Source: Synechococcus sp. Cruz-7E5 (lineage in GTDB: Bacteria; Cyanobacteriota; Cyanobacteriia; PCC-6307; Cyanobiaceae). From it: a DNA stretch of 64,000 bases. Location of the stretch: assembly GCF_024345995.1 (NCBI RefSeq), contig NZ_JAGQCE010000002.1, positions 248,001-312,000 of the forward strand. The letters are read 5' to 3'. The position numbers were made by a program, and so were the translations under genes. Within the stretch, counting starts at the first letter, position 1. Every line of letters begins with the position of its first letter. The notes below the pieces were generated by a model, which was given only the letters and a program-made list of their open reading frames with translations, had not been told where the DNA came from and searched no databases. Below are positions 16,449-25,427 of this stretch, in pieces.

Positions 16449-16597
16449 CCACGCGTTGTAGCCACACTCGCTCCCCGGGGGGAGGGGGTGGTGCGCTGGA
16501 GCAGGTGCTCGAGCACCAGGCCCGTAGTCAGCAGGGTTCCCTGCAGCAGCAGGCAGCCGCCGATCTGTGCGCGGCGTTCCCAGAGCAGGCCTGTCAT
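16445..16597 (-). CDS. Small membrane protein coupled to corA, 50 residues
   Basis: A short frame, MTGLLWERRAQIGGCLLLQG onward, with one hydrophobic helix (IGGCLLLQGTLLTTGLVLEH) and a basic, Ser/Thr-rich tail. Its TGA overlaps the ATG of corA (ATGA), the arrangement seen at many true gene junctions in this window. No family is recognised. It could be a CorA accessory peptide or only a coupling frame. Confidence 0.5.
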   Translation of the reverse strand: MTGLLWERRAQIGGCLLLQGTLLTTGLVLEHLLQRTTPSPRGASVATTRG

Positions 16598-16648
16598 CAC
16601 ATCAGCGGAAGGGTTCTGCAGTTGAGACGACCTGCCCCCGCCGCGGTG

Positions 16649-18283
16649 CTATCTGGGCGACATCGTTGGGCATGGGGGATCACCCGAGGCCTTCGTCAGG
16701 GCTGCGGCTTCGAGATGGCCGCTGATTCGGCCGAGGTGCTGGCTGACCCGCCGCAGCCAGCGGATTGCCTCCAGCAGCTGGCTCGCCAGCTCCACCTCGA
16801 CGCCGCCGCTGGCCACATCGGTCAACACCCCCTGCCTCAGGGGTTTCACCCGCCGGTGCAGACTGTGGCCGGTGGCCTGGCTCAGCCTTACCACCTCACT
16901 CCACTGCTGCATCTCCACCAGGGGCTCCAGCTGCTCCAGGGCTGCCAGCAGGTCATGGCGCTCCTGTTGCAGGGTGTCGCTCCGGCGCACGGTGCTGGCC
17001 CGCTCCGGTTCTTCCTCACAGCGTTCATGCAGGCGCTGCAGGTGGTCGAGGCTGTGCAGGAGGTGCAGCAGCCGCTGGGCGTCGGGTTCCTCCATGCGAC
17101 GCAGGTGGATCTGATCGAGGAACTGCTCGATCCTGGCCAGGTCGGCCTCCAGGTCTTCGAGCCCCCTCCCCCGATGCTGGCCGTTGCTGGCGGAGGCGCC
17201 GAGGGCCTGGCGCAGATGGCGCATCAGCTCCAGCAGGCCCCGGTGCTGGGCGGCCTGGGCCAGGTCCAGAGCCCGACCGGTGTCGGCGCTTGGAGGCTCA
17301 TCGAGATCATCGGCCGCACGCCCGTCCGGGGAGGGCAGGAGCGCCTGGATCAGGCGGGCAAAAGGCTGGGTGAAGGGCAGCAGCAGGGCCACCCCCAGCA
17401 GGTTGAACCCCGTGTGGAAGGCGGTGAGCGCGAATTCGGGATCTGCGGCGATCGGCCCCGCCAGCCAGCGCTGGCCCAGGCCCAGGTAGGCCGGCAGCAG
17501 CAGGAAGGCCATCACCGCCGTGAACAGGTTGAAGACCAGGTGGGCCGCAGCCGTCCGCCGGGCGCTGAGGTTGGCGCCAAGGGCGGCGATCTGGGCGGTG
17601 ATCGTGGTGCCAACGTCCATGCCGATCACCAGCGCACCGGCCTGGCCCAGATCGATCGCTCCTGCGGTGAGTGCCGTGAGCGCGGTGGCCACCCCCGCCC
17701 CCGATGACTGGGTGATCACTGTGGTCAGCAGACCTAGCAGCACCAGCTGAAAGCGCCCGGCCACGCTGGCTCCATCGAAGCGCTCCGGTTGCAGCAGCAC
17801 CCCATGGCCCGCCATGGCCTCCTGCAGGGTGCCGATCCCCAGGAAGAGCACCCCGAAGCCCGCCAGGGCGAAGCCGATCTGGGCCAGCCGCCCCCGCCCG
17901 AGCAGCCGCAGGCAGGCGCCGATCGCGATCAGGGGTGGCATCAGCCCGGCCAGGTCGAGCTTCAGACCCAGCAGGGCCACCAGCCAGCCCAGGCCGGTGC
18001 TGCCCACGTTGGCTCCAAAAATGATGCCCAGGGAGCTGGGAAAGCTGATCAGCCCGGCCTGAACGAATCCCACCGTGGCCACGGTGGTGGCCGATGATGA
18101 CTGCAGCGCCGCGGTGCTGGCGGCGCCGATCAGGGCACCGGACCAGGGTGTGCGCGTGAAGCGCAGCAGCCAGGCCCGCAGTCGGCTGCCGGCCAGGGCG
18201 CGCAGGGCCTCGCACATCACGGTCATGCCCATCAGGAACAGACCGAGCCCCCCGAGGGCATGGATGGCGGGGCCGCCATCCAT
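16649..18283 (-). CDS. Na+/phosphate cotransporter (NptA/PNaS family) with PhoU-like tail
   Basis: 544 residues. The duplicated transport signatures QSSSATTVATVGF and QSSGAGVATAL sit in two inverted membrane halves, the defining feature of NptA/SLC34-like transporters. A C-terminal helical region of about 200 residues is PhoU-like. It probably takes up phosphate with Na+. It starts two bases after the upstream small gene's stop. Confidence 0.9.
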   Translation of the reverse strand: MDGGPAIHALGGLGLFLMGMTVMCEALRALAGSRLRAWLLRFTRTPWSGALIGAASTAALQSSSATTVATVGFVQAGLISFPSSLGIIFGANVGSTGLGWLVALLGLKLDLAGLMPPLIAIGACLRLLGRGRLAQIGFALAGFGVLFLGIGTLQEAMAGHGVLLQPERFDGASVAGRFQLVLLGLLTTVITQSSGAGVATALTALTAGAIDLGQAGALVIGMDVGTTITAQIAALGANLSARRTAAAHLVFNLFTAVMAFLLLPAYLGLGQRWLAGPIAADPEFALTAFHTGFNLLGVALLLPFTQPFARLIQALLPSPDGRAADDLDEPPSADTGRALDLAQAAQHRGLLELMRHLRQALGASASNGQHRGRGLEDLEADLARIEQFLDQIHLRRMEEPDAQRLLHLLHSLDHLQRLHERCEEEPERASTVRRSDTLQQERHDLLAALEQLEPLVEMQQWSEVVRLSQATGHSLHRRVKPLRQGVLTDVASGGVEVELASQLLEAIRWLRRVSQHLGRISGHLEAAALTKASGDPPCPTMSPR

Positions 18284-18285
18284 GC

Positions 18286-18543
18286 TCAGGCCAGCCTGGT
18301 GAGCGCTCCATACCCCACCAGCCAGCGGTTCACCCGGGGCCGGATCGAGGGGGGCACTTCCTGCAGCAACTGGTCGAGCTCAAGCGCCCCCAGGCGGCGC
18401 AGATCCCGCACGTTCACCCTCCAGAGGGCCTCTGCCTCACGGATCAGTCGGGCCCAGGTGCGCGCCTTCTGCCAGCGGCGCAACTGCTGCTGATGGCGGC
18501 GCCTCTCCGGCCGGACTGGCCCCGCCCGCTGCTCCATTGCCAT
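18286..18543 (-). CDS. Small basic conserved hypothetical protein
   Basis: 85 residues from ATG 18543 (MAMEQRAGPVRPERRRHQQQ). It is very rich in Arg, Gln and Leu and predicted all-helical, with WQKARTWARLIREAEALWRV. No family recognised. The two-base gap to the Na/Pi transporter start implies a shared transcript. Confidence 0.6.
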   Translation of the reverse strand: MAMEQRAGPVRPERRRHQQQLRRWQKARTWARLIREAEALWRVNVRDLRRLGALELDQLLQEVPPSIRPRVNRWLVGYGALTRLA

Positions 18544-18664
18544 GGCTGCCCTCAGAAATTGCGCCGCTGCCCACAGCTTGCGTCTGGCGGCTGCGCTTGA
18601 CAGCCCTTGGCAGGAATGAAGTCGTGATCGGATGCAATCGAGGCGTGCCACCTTGGTGGTGGCT

Positions 18665-19519
18665 TCAGGCGGCGTGGCGCCCGGCTGCATCAGGCTCCAC
18701 CGGCCGGACGGGGAAATCGAGCTCATTGACCTCCCGCTCGCTCAGTCGGCGGCTCCAGGCCTTCGCCACCGGCTCGTTCCAGCGGAATCCCGCTTCCCGT
18801 GCCCGATGGCGCTGCTCGTAGGGCAGCTCGGCCCGGTAGAGGCGCCGTGGCTCCAGCCCCGCCAGCAGCAGAGATTCCAGAGCCTCGCAGCGCTCGAACA
18901 CCTGGGCCAGGTAGATGCAATCGGTGAGTGCCCGGTGAGCTGCCCAGACCGGGATGCCGTATGCCAGGGCCAGATCACGCACCGAAGGGGTGGCCTTCAG
19001 GCGGCACTCGCTCGGCCAGCGCAGGTCTTCCATGCTGCAGATCCAGGGTTTCTCGATTCCAGGCAGGTGGCCACGGCCGAACCAGGCCCGGTCGAAGGCG
19101 GCGTTGTGGGCCACCATTGCATCGGCGCTGGCCACCAGCTCCTGGAAATAGATGAGCCCGGCCTGCCATGGCTGCTCCAGCCGGCTCACGGCGGCATCGA
19201 TGCCGTTGATGGCCTTCGCCGGGTTGCTCTGGCAGGGCAGCAGCAGCGAAAGCTGGCTGAGCACGGCGCGGCTGGGGACATGAAACAGCACCGCTCCCAC
19301 TTCGATGCAGTGGTCGCGCTCGGGATCAAGGCCCGTGGTCTCCGTGTCGAGGATCAGCAGCTGCTGAGGGCAGGCCGGTTCAGAAGAGGCCGTCTCAGAA
19401 CGGGCCGGTTCAATGCAGGCTGGTTCAGAAAATGCTGGTTCAGCAAGCCCCGCTTCAGCGGCAGCCGGCACGAGGCTGAGCAGGCTGGTCTGCTGCCAGC
19501 GGTGGGTCGGTTGGGCCAT
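18665..19519 (-). CDS. DnaQ-like (DEDDh) 3'-5' exonuclease
   Basis: 284 residues. The three exonuclease motifs are present: Exo I LILDTETTGLD, Exo II MVAHNAAFDRAWF, and Exo III HRALTDCIYLAQVF with the catalytic His. The C-terminal part (ELPYEQRHRAREAGFRWNEP) is typical of cyanobacterial stand-alone exonucleases. The N-terminus carries a low-complexity run of EPA/EPAC-like units (about 19370-19450) before Exo I. ATG 19519 has AGGGGTGAG in front; a start at 19552 is also possible. Confidence 0.88.
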   Translation of the reverse strand: MAQPTHRWQQTSLLSLVPAAAEAGLAEPAFSEPACIEPARSETASSEPACPQQLLILDTETTGLDPERDHCIEVGAVLFHVPSRAVLSQLSLLLPCQSNPAKAINGIDAAVSRLEQPWQAGLIYFQELVASADAMVAHNAAFDRAWFGRGHLPGIEKPWICSMEDLRWPSECRLKATPSVRDLALAYGIPVWAAHRALTDCIYLAQVFERCEALESLLLAGLEPRRLYRAELPYEQRHRAREAGFRWNEPVAKAWSRRLSEREVNELDFPVRPVEPDAAGRHAA

Positions 19520-19578
19520 GGGCCGGCTCACCCCTGCGTGGTTTGGTCCCATGATCCCAGCTCCTGCAAGCAGATGGC

Positions 19579-20115
19579 ATGGATGGCGCGATCGCTGGGC
19601 CCCTCACGCTGCCTAGGCTGGCCTCCACTGCAATCGATGTACCCGTGGGTAAGGCCATCCAGGTTGGTGACAGGGCACCCCTGATCGACCTGAAGGATCA
19701 GCACGGGACCGAGCGCCGCAGCGATCAGCTCGCAGGCAGGCCGCTGGTGCTCTTTTTCTATCCCAAGGACGACACCCCTGGCTGCACGATGGAGGCCTGC
19801 GCATTCCGCGACAGCTACGGCGAGTTGCAGGCCCTCGGCGCCGAGGTGTGGGGTGTGAGCGGCGACGACGGCGCCAGCCATGGGCGCTTCTCCCAACGGC
19901 ATCAGCTCCCTTACCCCCTGCTGGTGGACCAGGGCAACAGCCTGCGTCAGGCCTTCGGGGTACCCGGCGCCCTGCTCAACCTGCTGCCGGGCCGCGTCAC
20001 CTACGTGATCGATGCTGACGGGGTGGTGCGCCACATTTTCAACAACCTGCTGGATGGACCGGCCCATGCCCGCGAGGCCATGGCCGCCCTGCAGCGGCTG
20101 GTTCCCCAGGCCTGA
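19579..20115 (+). CDS. Peroxiredoxin, BCP/PrxQ type
   Basis: 178 residues. FFYPKDDTPGCTMEACAFRD contains the peroxidatic Cys and, five residues on, the resolving Cys of atypical 2-Cys PrxQ. The fold continues with GAEVWGVSGDDGASHGRF and TYVIDADGVVRHIF. It reduces H2O2 and alkyl peroxides using thioredoxin. The first about 20 residues may be dispensable, since GTG 19645 lies just before the conserved IQVGDRAP. Confidence 0.93.
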   Translation: MDGAIAGPLTLPRLASTAIDVPVGKAIQVGDRAPLIDLKDQHGTERRSDQLAGRPLVLFFYPKDDTPGCTMEACAFRDSYGELQALGAEVWGVSGDDGASHGRFSQRHQLPYPLLVDQGNSLRQAFGVPGALLNLLPGRVTYVIDADGVVRHIFNNLLDGPAHAREAMAALQRLVPQA

Positions 20116-20120
20116 AGGCG

Positions 20121-20894
20121 GTGAGTCGTTGGCGTCAGCAGGGGAGTCTCTGGTGTCTCGAGCCGCCCGGTTCAACAGGTGTGATCGAGTTCATCGGTGG
20201 CAGTGTCCTCGCTGCCACCCCCCAGATCAGCTATCGGCGCCTGCTGGAGGCTCTCTCTCGGCGGGGGCTCAGCCTGCGGGCCTGGAGTTACGTGCCCGGC
20301 TTCGACCATCAGGCCCAGGCCACTGAGGCCTGGCGAGCCTTCCGCAGGGCGCGGCAAGACAGCGTGGCGGGGGCGTCTGTGCAGCCGGTGCTGCGCCTCG
20401 GCCACAGCCTCGGCTGCAAGCTGCACCTGCTGGCCCCGGATGGGGGACGGGGCAGCAGTGCCCTGGTGGCCATGAGCTTCAACAACTTCTCCGCCGACCG
20501 CTCGATCCCCCTGCTGGCTGACCTGGCGCCCCGGCTGGGGGTTCGCACTGAATTCAGCCCATCGCCGCAGGAAACCCTGCGCCTGGTGAGCCAGCTCTAC
20601 GGCGTGCCCCGCAACCTGCTGATTCGTTTCGGCAGCGATGCCCTCGACCAGAGCACCCCGTTGCTGGAGGTGCTGCAGCAGCGCCCCGGTGACAGCAGCT
20701 CCCTGCTGCAGCTCGGAGGTGATCACCTCACCCCCGCCAGCGCCGGCCTGCGCCAGAACCTGCTGGGCACCTGGGCCGACGATCCGGCCCGCCAGCGCCA
20801 GATCGACCGGCTGGCTGCTGCTATCGACAACTGGTGGCGGCAGCTCGAACCCGGGAGCCGTGATGCGCATAACGCAAAGGTTCCCGCCTATTGA
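20121..20894 (+). CDS. DUF1350 family protein (alpha/beta-hydrolase-like)
   Basis: 257 residues. FIGGSVLAATPQISYRRLLE and the nucleophile-elbow-like LRLGHSLGCKLHLL match DUF1350, a family of cyanobacteria and plastids with an alpha/beta-hydrolase fold and no known substrate. GTG 20121 lies five bases after the PrxQ stop, suggesting one transcript. Confidence 0.87.
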   Translation: MSRWRQQGSLWCLEPPGSTGVIEFIGGSVLAATPQISYRRLLEALSRRGLSLRAWSYVPGFDHQAQATEAWRAFRRARQDSVAGASVQPVLRLGHSLGCKLHLLAPDGGRGSSALVAMSFNNFSADRSIPLLADLAPRLGVRTEFSPSPQETLRLVSQLYGVPRNLLIRFGSDALDQSTPLLEVLQQRPGDSSSLLQLGGDHLTPASAGLRQNLLGTWADDPARQRQIDRLAAAIDNWWRQLEPGSRDAHNAKVPAY

Positions 20895-20959
20895 TTGACA
20901 CCGGCTGAAAGGGCGGACACTCTTTGTGCGAACAGATACTCCCCCAGGACCGCCAGGAC

Positions 20960-21277
20960 ATGATTGATGCTTACATCTCCGGCTGGAAGCGCGCGTTCGA
21001 TTACAGCAGTCGATCCAATCGTGGTGACTACTGGTGGTTTTTCCTGGCCAACATCATCGTGGCCTTGGTTCTTGGTCTTGTCGCCCAGCTGATCAGCCAG
21101 TTGAGTGTGCTGCAAAATCTCTACGCCATTGCAGCGATCGTGCCAGGCCTTCCACTCTGCGTGCGCCGGCTGCGCGACGCCGGCAAGGCCTGGCCGTGGA
21201 TCTTCATTGCTCTGGTGCCGATCATCGGCGCGATCTGGTTGATCGTGCTGCTGGTGATGCCGTCAGTGCCTGGTTGA
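20960..21277 (+). CDS. DUF805 small membrane protein
   Basis: 105 residues. YISGWKRAFDYSSRSNRGDY followed by WWFFLANIIVALVL and the C-terminal PGLPLCVRRLRDAGKAWPWI match DUF805, an inner-membrane family of unknown function (E. coli YhaH-like). ATG 20960 is the usual family start. It converges on acs. Confidence 0.9.
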   Translation: MIDAYISGWKRAFDYSSRSNRGDYWWFFLANIIVALVLGLVAQLISQLSVLQNLYAIAAIVPGLPLCVRRLRDAGKAWPWIFIALVPIIGAIWLIVLLVMPSVPG

Positions 21278-21307
21278 TCCAGAGCAAGCGGCTGTCGCCA
21301 TCCGGCG

Positions 21308-23275
21308 TCAGACCCGCAGCGCGTCGAGCACCGAGCGGTCCTCCAGGGTGCTGGTGTCGCCGCTCACTTCTTCACCGGCCGCCAGGGCCCGCAGGATGCG
21401 GCGCATTATTTTGCCGCTGCGGGTCTTGGGTAGGGCGTCGCTGAAGCGGATCTCATCGGGTCTGGCGATCGGACCTATCTCGGCGCCCACGTGCTTGCGC
21501 AGTTCGGCGCCAAGGGCTGCGTCACCGCTGAGCCCCGTCTGAAGGGTCACGAAGGCCACGATGCCCTCCCCCTTGAGGTCGTCAGGCCGGCCCACCACGG
21601 CGGCTTCGGCCACGGACGGATGGCTCACCAGGGCTGATTCGATCTCCATCGAACCCAGGCGGTGGCCCGAGACACTGATGACGTCATCGACCCGGCCCAT
21701 CACCCAGAAGTAGCCGTCGGCGTCGCGGCGGGCGCCATCACCGGCGAAATACAGCGGGCGGCCATCGGCGCCGAGGATGTGCTCCCAGTAGCTCTTGCGG
21801 AAGCGCTCGGGATCACCGTGCACGGTGCGCATCATCCCCGGCCAGGGGCGGCGCACCGCCAGGTAACCCCCTTCATCCACGCCCACGCTGTGGCCTTCGT
21901 TGTCGACGATGTCGGCGGCAATGCCGGGCAGGGGCAGGGTGGCGGATCCCGGCTTGGTGGGGGTGGCGCCGGGCAGGGGGCTGATCATCACGCCGCCGGT
22001 TTCTGTCTGCCACCAGGTGTCGATCACAGGGCAGCGGCCATGTCCGATCACCTCCCGATACCACATCCAGGCCTCGGGATTGATCGGCTCTCCCACCGTT
22101 CCCAGGATGCGCAGTGTGCTCATGTCGTACTGATCAGGCACCTCGCGTCCGCTCTTCATGAAGGCGCGGATCGCCGTGGGTGCGGTGTAGAAGATGCTGA
22201 CCTTGTGTTTCTGGATCACCTCCCAGAACGCACCGGGTTTGGATGGCCTTGGCGCACCCTCGTACATCACGGTGGTGGCGCCATTGGAGAGCGGGCCATA
22301 CACGATGTAGCTGTGGCCGGTGATCCAGCCCACATCGGCGGTGCACCAGTGAATGTCGTCGTCGCGGATGTCGAAGATCCACTGGAAGGTGAGGTGGGCC
22401 CAGAGGTTGTAGCCGGCGGTGGTGTGCACCACGCCCTTGGGTTTGCCGGTGGAACCTGAGGTGTAGAGAACGAACAGGCGGTCTTCGCTGGCCATCGGCA
22501 CGGCCGGGCAATCGCTGCTCTGGCTGTCCACCAGCTCATGCCACCAGCGGTCGCGGCCCTGCTCCATTGGGGTGGCCTCCCCGGTGCGGCGCACCACCAG
22601 CACCTGCTCCACCGTGGGGCAGGCGCCACCGGCAAGGGCCTGATCCACGGCGGGTTTGAGCGCCACGGCCTTGTCCTTGCGGAAGCCCCCGTCGGCGGTG
22701 ATCACAACCTTGACGCCGCCATCGATCAGCCGGTCCCGCAGGGCCTCAGCGGAGAAGCCGCCGAACACCACCGAGTGGGGAGCGCCGATGCGGGCGCAGG
22801 CCAGCATGGCAATGGCCGCTTCCGGCACCATCGGCATGTAGAGGGCCACCAGGTCGCCCTTGCCGACCCCGAGGGCCTTGAGGGCATTGGCGGCCTTGCA
22901 GACCTCAGCCTGCAATTCCCGGTAGGTGAAGCGGCGGCTGTCCCCGGGCTCCCCTTCCCAGATCAGGGCGGTCTTCTCAGCCCTGGGGCCATCCAGATGG
23001 CGATCGAGGCAGTTGTACGCAAGGTTGGTGGTGCCCCCCTCGAACCAGCGGGCAAAGGGCGGGTTGCTCCAATCGAGCACGGTGTGGAAGGGCTCGAACC
23101 AGTGCAGCTGCTCCCGTGCATGCTCGCCCCAGAAGGCATCGGGGTCGGCCTCCGCCCGCGCGACCAGTTCGCGATAGGCCTCCATCGAACCGATCCGCGC
23201 CCGGGCTGCCAGTTCGGCGGGGGGCTGGAAGATCCTCCCCTCCTGGAGCACCGATTCGATCGTGGCGTCGGGCAT
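21308..23275 (-). CDS. acs: Acetyl-CoA synthetase
   Basis: 655 residues, the full length for AMP-forming acetyl-CoA synthetase. Motifs: P-loop-like [19 protein letters not shown], the acetate-pocket region [16 protein letters not shown], hinge-region [14 protein letters not shown] and the C-terminal catalytic lysine in [13 protein letters not shown], which is often regulated by acetylation. It makes acetyl-CoA from acetate and ATP. Confidence 0.96.
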   Translation of the reverse strand: MPDATIESVLQEGRIFQPPAELAARARIGSMEAYRELVARAEADPDAFWGEHAREQLHWFEPFHTVLDWSNPPFARWFEGGTTNLAYNCLDRHLDGPRAEKTALIWEGEPGDSRRFTYRELQAEVCKAANALKALGVGKGDLVALYMPMVPEAAIAMLACARIGAPHSVVFGGFSAEALRDRLIDGGVKVVITADGGFRKDKAVALKPAVDQALAGGACPTVEQVLVVRRTGEATPMEQGRDRWWHELVDSQSSDCPAVPMASEDRLFVLYTSGSTGKPKGVVHTTAGYNLWAHLTFQWIFDIRDDDIHWCTADVGWITGHSYIVYGPLSNGATTVMYEGAPRPSKPGAFWEVIQKHKVSIFYTAPTAIRAFMKSGREVPDQYDMSTLRILGTVGEPINPEAWMWYREVIGHGRCPVIDTWWQTETGGVMISPLPGATPTKPGSATLPLPGIAADIVDNEGHSVGVDEGGYLAVRRPWPGMMRTVHGDPERFRKSYWEHILGADGRPLYFAGDGARRDADGYFWVMGRVDDVISVSGHRLGSMEIESALVSHPSVAEAAVVGRPDDLKGEGIVAFVTLQTGLSGDAALGAELRKHVGAEIGPIARPDEIRFSDALPKTRSGKIMRRILRALAAGEEVSGDTSTLEDRSVLDALRV

Positions 23276-23403
23276 CGCGGTGAAGAGGCGGGCAGGTCCA
23301 TTGTGAAGGGGAAGGCCACCGGCATCCGCGGCTTGTGAACGAGTTGCCAGACCGTTGGGGGCAGCCTGATCCGCTAGGACGGAGTTTCACCAACAGCTGA
23401 TCC

Positions 23404-23910
23404 GTGACCAGGACCTGGCTGGCCGCGGTCGTGCTGCTCACAGCTGTCGCCATGCCGAGCGATGGCCGCTCCGACGTCCCGCGATCGATGCTCCCCACCG
23501 GCGCTCCGCTCGAACACGCCCGCGGGGCAGGGTTCTCCACCCATGGGGACAGACCCGTTCCGCACTGCTCCTGGCGGTTCTGGTACCTACAGCACAGCAA
23601 GAAGGTGTGGTTCCGGATCAACGAACCTGCGGTCGTCGGTCTTCAGCCGGTCTTCACCTACGACGGCAGACCGATCCTGCACAGGAGCGAGATCGATGCT
23701 GTGCGGGTCCGCAGCCATTACTCAGGCCGCACCCCCGTGGTCTGGGGAGACTTCCCCGGCGTGGGCCGAGGCCAGGGACCCGACGGCAGCCAGTTGTATC
23801 TGGAACTGTGGACCCGCTGGACCTGGTTGCATCCGGAAGCCTGTGGCCATCCCGAGCGTTTCGGCGTCGACTTCTTCCGGCCCGGCAGGTCAAGGGCGGG
23901 CCAGGGCTGA
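23404..23910 (+). CDS. Exported hypothetical protein
   Basis: 168 residues. A short signal peptide (MTRTWLAAVVLLTAVAMPSD) precedes an aromatic-rich domain: CSWRFWYLQHSKKVWFRINE and LYLELWTRWTWLHPEACGHP. No family recognised. It ends 18 bases from the convergent RsbW-like gene, at the border of the polysaccharide locus. Confidence 0.6.
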   Translation: MTRTWLAAVVLLTAVAMPSDGRSDVPRSMLPTGAPLEHARGAGFSTHGDRPVPHCSWRFWYLQHSKKVWFRINEPAVVGLQPVFTYDGRPILHRSEIDAVRVRSHYSGRTPVVWGDFPGVGRGQGPDGSQLYLELWTRWTWLHPEACGHPERFGVDFFRPGRSRAGQG

Positions 23911-23928
23911 TCCAGGCGTATGGATGGC

Positions 23929-24438
23929 TCAGGACAGTGCCCGCTGGAGCACCAGTTCGTTGCCGCCTCCAGGGAGACGTTCGTAGCTGATTGCCCAGCC
24001 GAAGTCGCGGCGGAGCCTGCCCAGCATGATCAACCCCCAATGGGCTTCCCGATAGGGCAGTGCCGGCAGGCCATCCCCATCCGGCGCCGGTGGGGTAGGC
24101 GGATCGCCACCGGGCTGCCCCTCTCCCAGAGGCTCTTCCGCCCCGGCCAAGGCGGCACTGATGTCGAAGGGTGCGCCGTGATCGCGGATCCGGAGTTGCA
24201 GGTGCTCCGGCGTGACATCCAGCGCAACCTCCACCGGCGGCGGGTTCGTCAGGTGAGCATTTGCATGGCGCACGGCGTTGGTGAACCCCTCCACCAGAAC
24301 CGTCTGGGCCTGGATCCACAGCATCGGGTCCAGGCCGGGAGGGCTGGTCAGCTCGAACCAGTCGAGCAGGGCCTGGATTTCTTCCAGCCGGCTGGGGAAA
24401 CTGGCCAGGCCGCCACGATGGGGAAGCTGGTCAGACAT
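23929..24438 (-). CDS. RsbW/SpoIIAB-like serine kinase / anti-sigma factor
   Basis: 169 residues of a GHKL ATPase domain. N-box: VLVEGFTNAVRHANAHL (catalytic Glu50 and Asn54). G1 box: LQLRIRDHGAPFDISAA. G2 box: HWGLIML. A Gly/Pro-rich insert separates G1 and G2. Family members phosphorylate a STAS antagonist on Ser and/or sequester a sigma factor. It lies two bases after the stop of the STAS-sugar transferase, so kinase and putative substrate are made together. It is probably the last gene of the leftward polysaccharide operon. Partner and sigma factor are inferred; none is encoded in the window. Confidence 0.85.
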   Translation of the reverse strand: MSDQLPHRGGLASFPSRLEEIQALLDWFELTSPPGLDPMLWIQAQTVLVEGFTNAVRHANAHLTNPPPVEVALDVTPEHLQLRIRDHGAPFDISAALAGAEEPLGEGQPGGDPPTPPAPDGDGLPALPYREAHWGLIMLGRLRRDFGWAISYERLPGGGNELVLQRALS

Positions 24439-24440
24439 CG

Positions 24441-25427
24441 TCAGGAGGCCCCAGAGCGTGTGCTGAAGATCACTGCGAGGGTCTTGAGAATCAGCCTCAG
24501 GTCATAGGCGAAACTCCAGTTCTCCTGGTAACGCAGGTCGAGCCGGATCACATCCTCAAAGTCGAGCACCCTGGAGCGTCCGTTCACCTGCCATTCACCG
24601 GTGAGTCCCGGCCGCACATCCAAACGCTGCCAATTGGGAACGGCGTAGCGATCCACCTCATCCGGCGTAGGCGGCCGGGTCCCCACCAGGCTCATGTCGC
24701 CGATCAGCACGTTCCAGAACTGGGGCAGCTCGTCGAGGCTGGTGCGGCGCAGGAACCTCCCCACCCTGGTGATGCGGGGGTCGTTGGCGTTCTTGAAGAA
24801 TGCGCCAGTGGCCTCATTCCGCACCGAGGTGCGCAGCGCTTCGGCGTTCACCACCATCGAGCGCAGTTTCCAGAGCCGGAACCGTCGCCCCATCCAGCCC
24901 AGGCGCACCTGGCCGAACAGGATCGGCCCGGGGCTGTCCAGCCGTATCGCCAGGGCGAGGAAGGGAAACAGCAGCAGCGTGATCGCCAGGCCGACCAGGG
25001 CCCCGACGATGTCTAGCAGGCGTTTGGGCAGGGATCGCACCGAGGGGTGAGTGATGGCGGGCCGCTCCTTGGTGTTCACCGCCTGAGCTGGATTCAGCCC
25101 CTCGCTGCCGGCCACCACCGGCAGCGCCTGCTCCAGGCCCATCAGCGAGAGTGCCAGCTTCACCTGGGCCCCAGCGCTCCAGGCCTCCAGGGGAATTTGC
25201 CGGGCGCGTGCCAGCTTCAGGTTGGGGATCAAGGAGCCCAGGCCGCTGCTGTCGATCAGCTCGGTGCGGCAGAAATCCAGCACTATGCGCCTCGTGTCGG
25301 GGTAACGGGGCAACAGCTCCTCCAGGCCTTGCCGGAAGCGCACCGCCTCGGTGACGGTGAAGCGACGCGGGAAACCGAGCAGAAGCAGCCCCCGATGCGA
25401 GGTCACCGTGACACCAGAGCTCGTCAT
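24441..25427 (-). CDS. STAS domain fused to polysaccharide-priming sugar-phosphate transferase
   Basis: 328 residues. Residues 5-105 form a STAS domain with the phosphoacceptor loop LIDSSGLGSLI (DSSG at 59-62), as in RsbV/SpoIIAA. Residues 134-328 form a bacterial sugar transferase of the monotopic WcaJ/PglC type: KRLLDIVGALVGLAI, LDSPGPILFGQVRLG, FRLWKLRSM, SLDELPQFWNVLIGDMSLVG and DVRPGLTGEWQVNGR. The enzyme starts the polymer by moving a sugar phosphate to undecaprenyl phosphate at the inner membrane. ATG 25427 overlaps the Alg13-like gene's stop (ATGA). The fusion suggests priming is controlled by Ser phosphorylation; this is inference. Confidence 0.9.
   Translation of the reverse strand: MTSSGVTVTSHRGLLLLGFPRRFTVTEAVRFRQGLEELLPRYPDTRRIVLDFCRTELIDSSGLGSLIPNLKLARARQIPLEAWSAGAQVKLALSLMGLEQALPVVAGSEGLNPAQAVNTKERPAITHPSVRSLPKRLLDIVGALVGLAITLLLFPFLALAIRLDSPGPILFGQVRLGWMGRRFRLWKLRSMVVNAEALRTSVRNEATGAFFKNANDPRITRVGRFLRRTSLDELPQFWNVLIGDMSLVGTRPPTPDEVDRYAVPNWQRLDVRPGLTGEWQVNGRSRVLDFEDVIRLDLRYQENWSFAYDLRLILKTLAVIFSTRSGAS

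Noticed and set aside
16382-17707. 441-codon frame opposite the Na/Pi transporter and corA
   Set aside because: His/Gln-rich shadow frame; both opposite genes have diagnostic motifs.
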